DNA from: Allolobophora icterica
Lineage: Eukaryota; Annelida; Clitellata; Crassiclitellata; Lumbricidae
Direction: 5' to 3'
Length of the DNA: 64,000 bases
Assembly: GCA_963556255.1 (NCBI GenBank)
Contig: OY744605.1
Coordinates: 11,909,140 to 11,973,139 of the forward strand
Position 1 is the first letter of the stretch; each line of letters starts with the position of its first letter. The translations under genes and the position numbers were made by a program. Below, in pieces: positions 63,611 to 64,000 of the stretch. Below the pieces are notes generated by a model. That model did not search any database, was not told the origin of the DNA, and saw only the letters and a program-made list of their open reading frames with translations.

Positions 63611-64000
63611 TGTTGGGAGTTGGCCTTCAGCCATCCCGCCATTATCATCCTCACGTGCACTTACTAACCTTAGTTAAGACGCACCTCGTTGAAGCTAAAT
63701 GTAGGATGGTCTCGTTGACTATATATAGCAGTGTTCTTGTGTCTACAGGGAGACCGGTTTTAGTTAAGTAAGGCGTAAGACGTGCACTGGTTGTGTCACG
63801 CATTGTAAGTACCCTTTTGTGGTCGTTTTCCGAGAGTGTACCCTACGTGGTCGCTACTCATGTTTAATTGCCGGTTCTCGAGTTGTATCTTCCTTTGTGG
63901 AGTTTGTGCAGGCGTCTTCTCGGAGAGTCTGTCCTTTGACGTTTCGTTTGTCTTGTATGTGTGAGTATCGTTTCAATTTTGTACATAGTGTAAATATACG
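63611..64000 (+). mobile_element. Probable LTR of a retrotransposon, cut by the window edge
   Basis: Begins TGTTGGGAGTTGGCCTTCAG directly after a TA-rich tract. Low in repeats, with a clear TATA-like actatatatagcag at about 63718 and a leader-like downstream region. TG start, internal promoter and lack of coding are LTR-like. The CA end, primer-binding site and gag/pol would lie beyond 64 kb, so this is provisional. Confidence 0.5.

Overview
The window looks like nuclear DNA of an invertebrate animal. Genes are split into short exons by long introns, microsatellites are abundant, and hAT, non-LTR, SINE and LTR elements are everywhere. The palindrome TAGGCCTA occurs about 20 times, where about one is expected by chance. 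I associate that motif, from memory, with echinoderm, hemichordate and lancelet genomes. I favour an invertebrate deuterostome but cannot prove it. None of the real genes is a single open frame. I assembled each by hand from GT-AG (once GC-AG) boundaries whose codon phases agree, and protein identities come from recognition, not a search.

Layout. (1) 1-21 kb: two tandem, same-strand copies of a classical short-chain dehydrogenase/reductase (SDR) gene. Copy A enters from the left edge (exons at 69-4575). Copy B is complete (10797-18773, 9 exons, 262 aa). Introns align between the copies, so insertions present in only one copy can be dated relative to the duplication. Each copy is followed by a decayed extra SDR last exon. 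(2) 21-27.5 kb, minus strand: IST1, the ESCRT-III regulator, in 4 exons. Its first intron is almost exactly a 4.5-kb DNA transposon with a perfect 37-bp terminal inverted repeat (TIR), a perfect 4-bp target duplication and an intact three-exon, 915-codon DDE-like transposase. (3) 27.5-38.6 kb: a small putative secreted-protein ORF, MITEs, SINEs and long microsatellites, with little else. (4) 38.6-43.1 kb, plus strand: a four-exon Ly6/uPAR-type (three-finger) surface-protein gene. (5) 43.1-46.9 kb: non-LTR retrotransposon fragments and MITEs. (6) 46.9-62.2 kb, minus strand: the C-terminal exons of an RBMS-family RNA-binding protein gene, followed by about 10 kb of repeat-poor DNA that may be a long 3' UTR. 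(7) 62.3-64 kb: a hAT derivative and the start of a likely LTR retrotransposon that runs off the edge.

Most interesting point. The transposon in IST1 behaves like an introner. Removing it together with one copy of its ACAT target restores an uninterrupted IST1 reading frame, so it landed inside an exon. Its TIR carries a GT on one side and, as the inverted copy, a pyrimidine-rich AG on the other. Splicing at these sites would leave a scar of 20 + 6 + 4 = 30 nt, which preserves frame and is open in all three frames. Because the TIR is inverted-symmetric, either insertion orientation would work. This would be a cut-and-paste transposon built to hide in exons as an intron.
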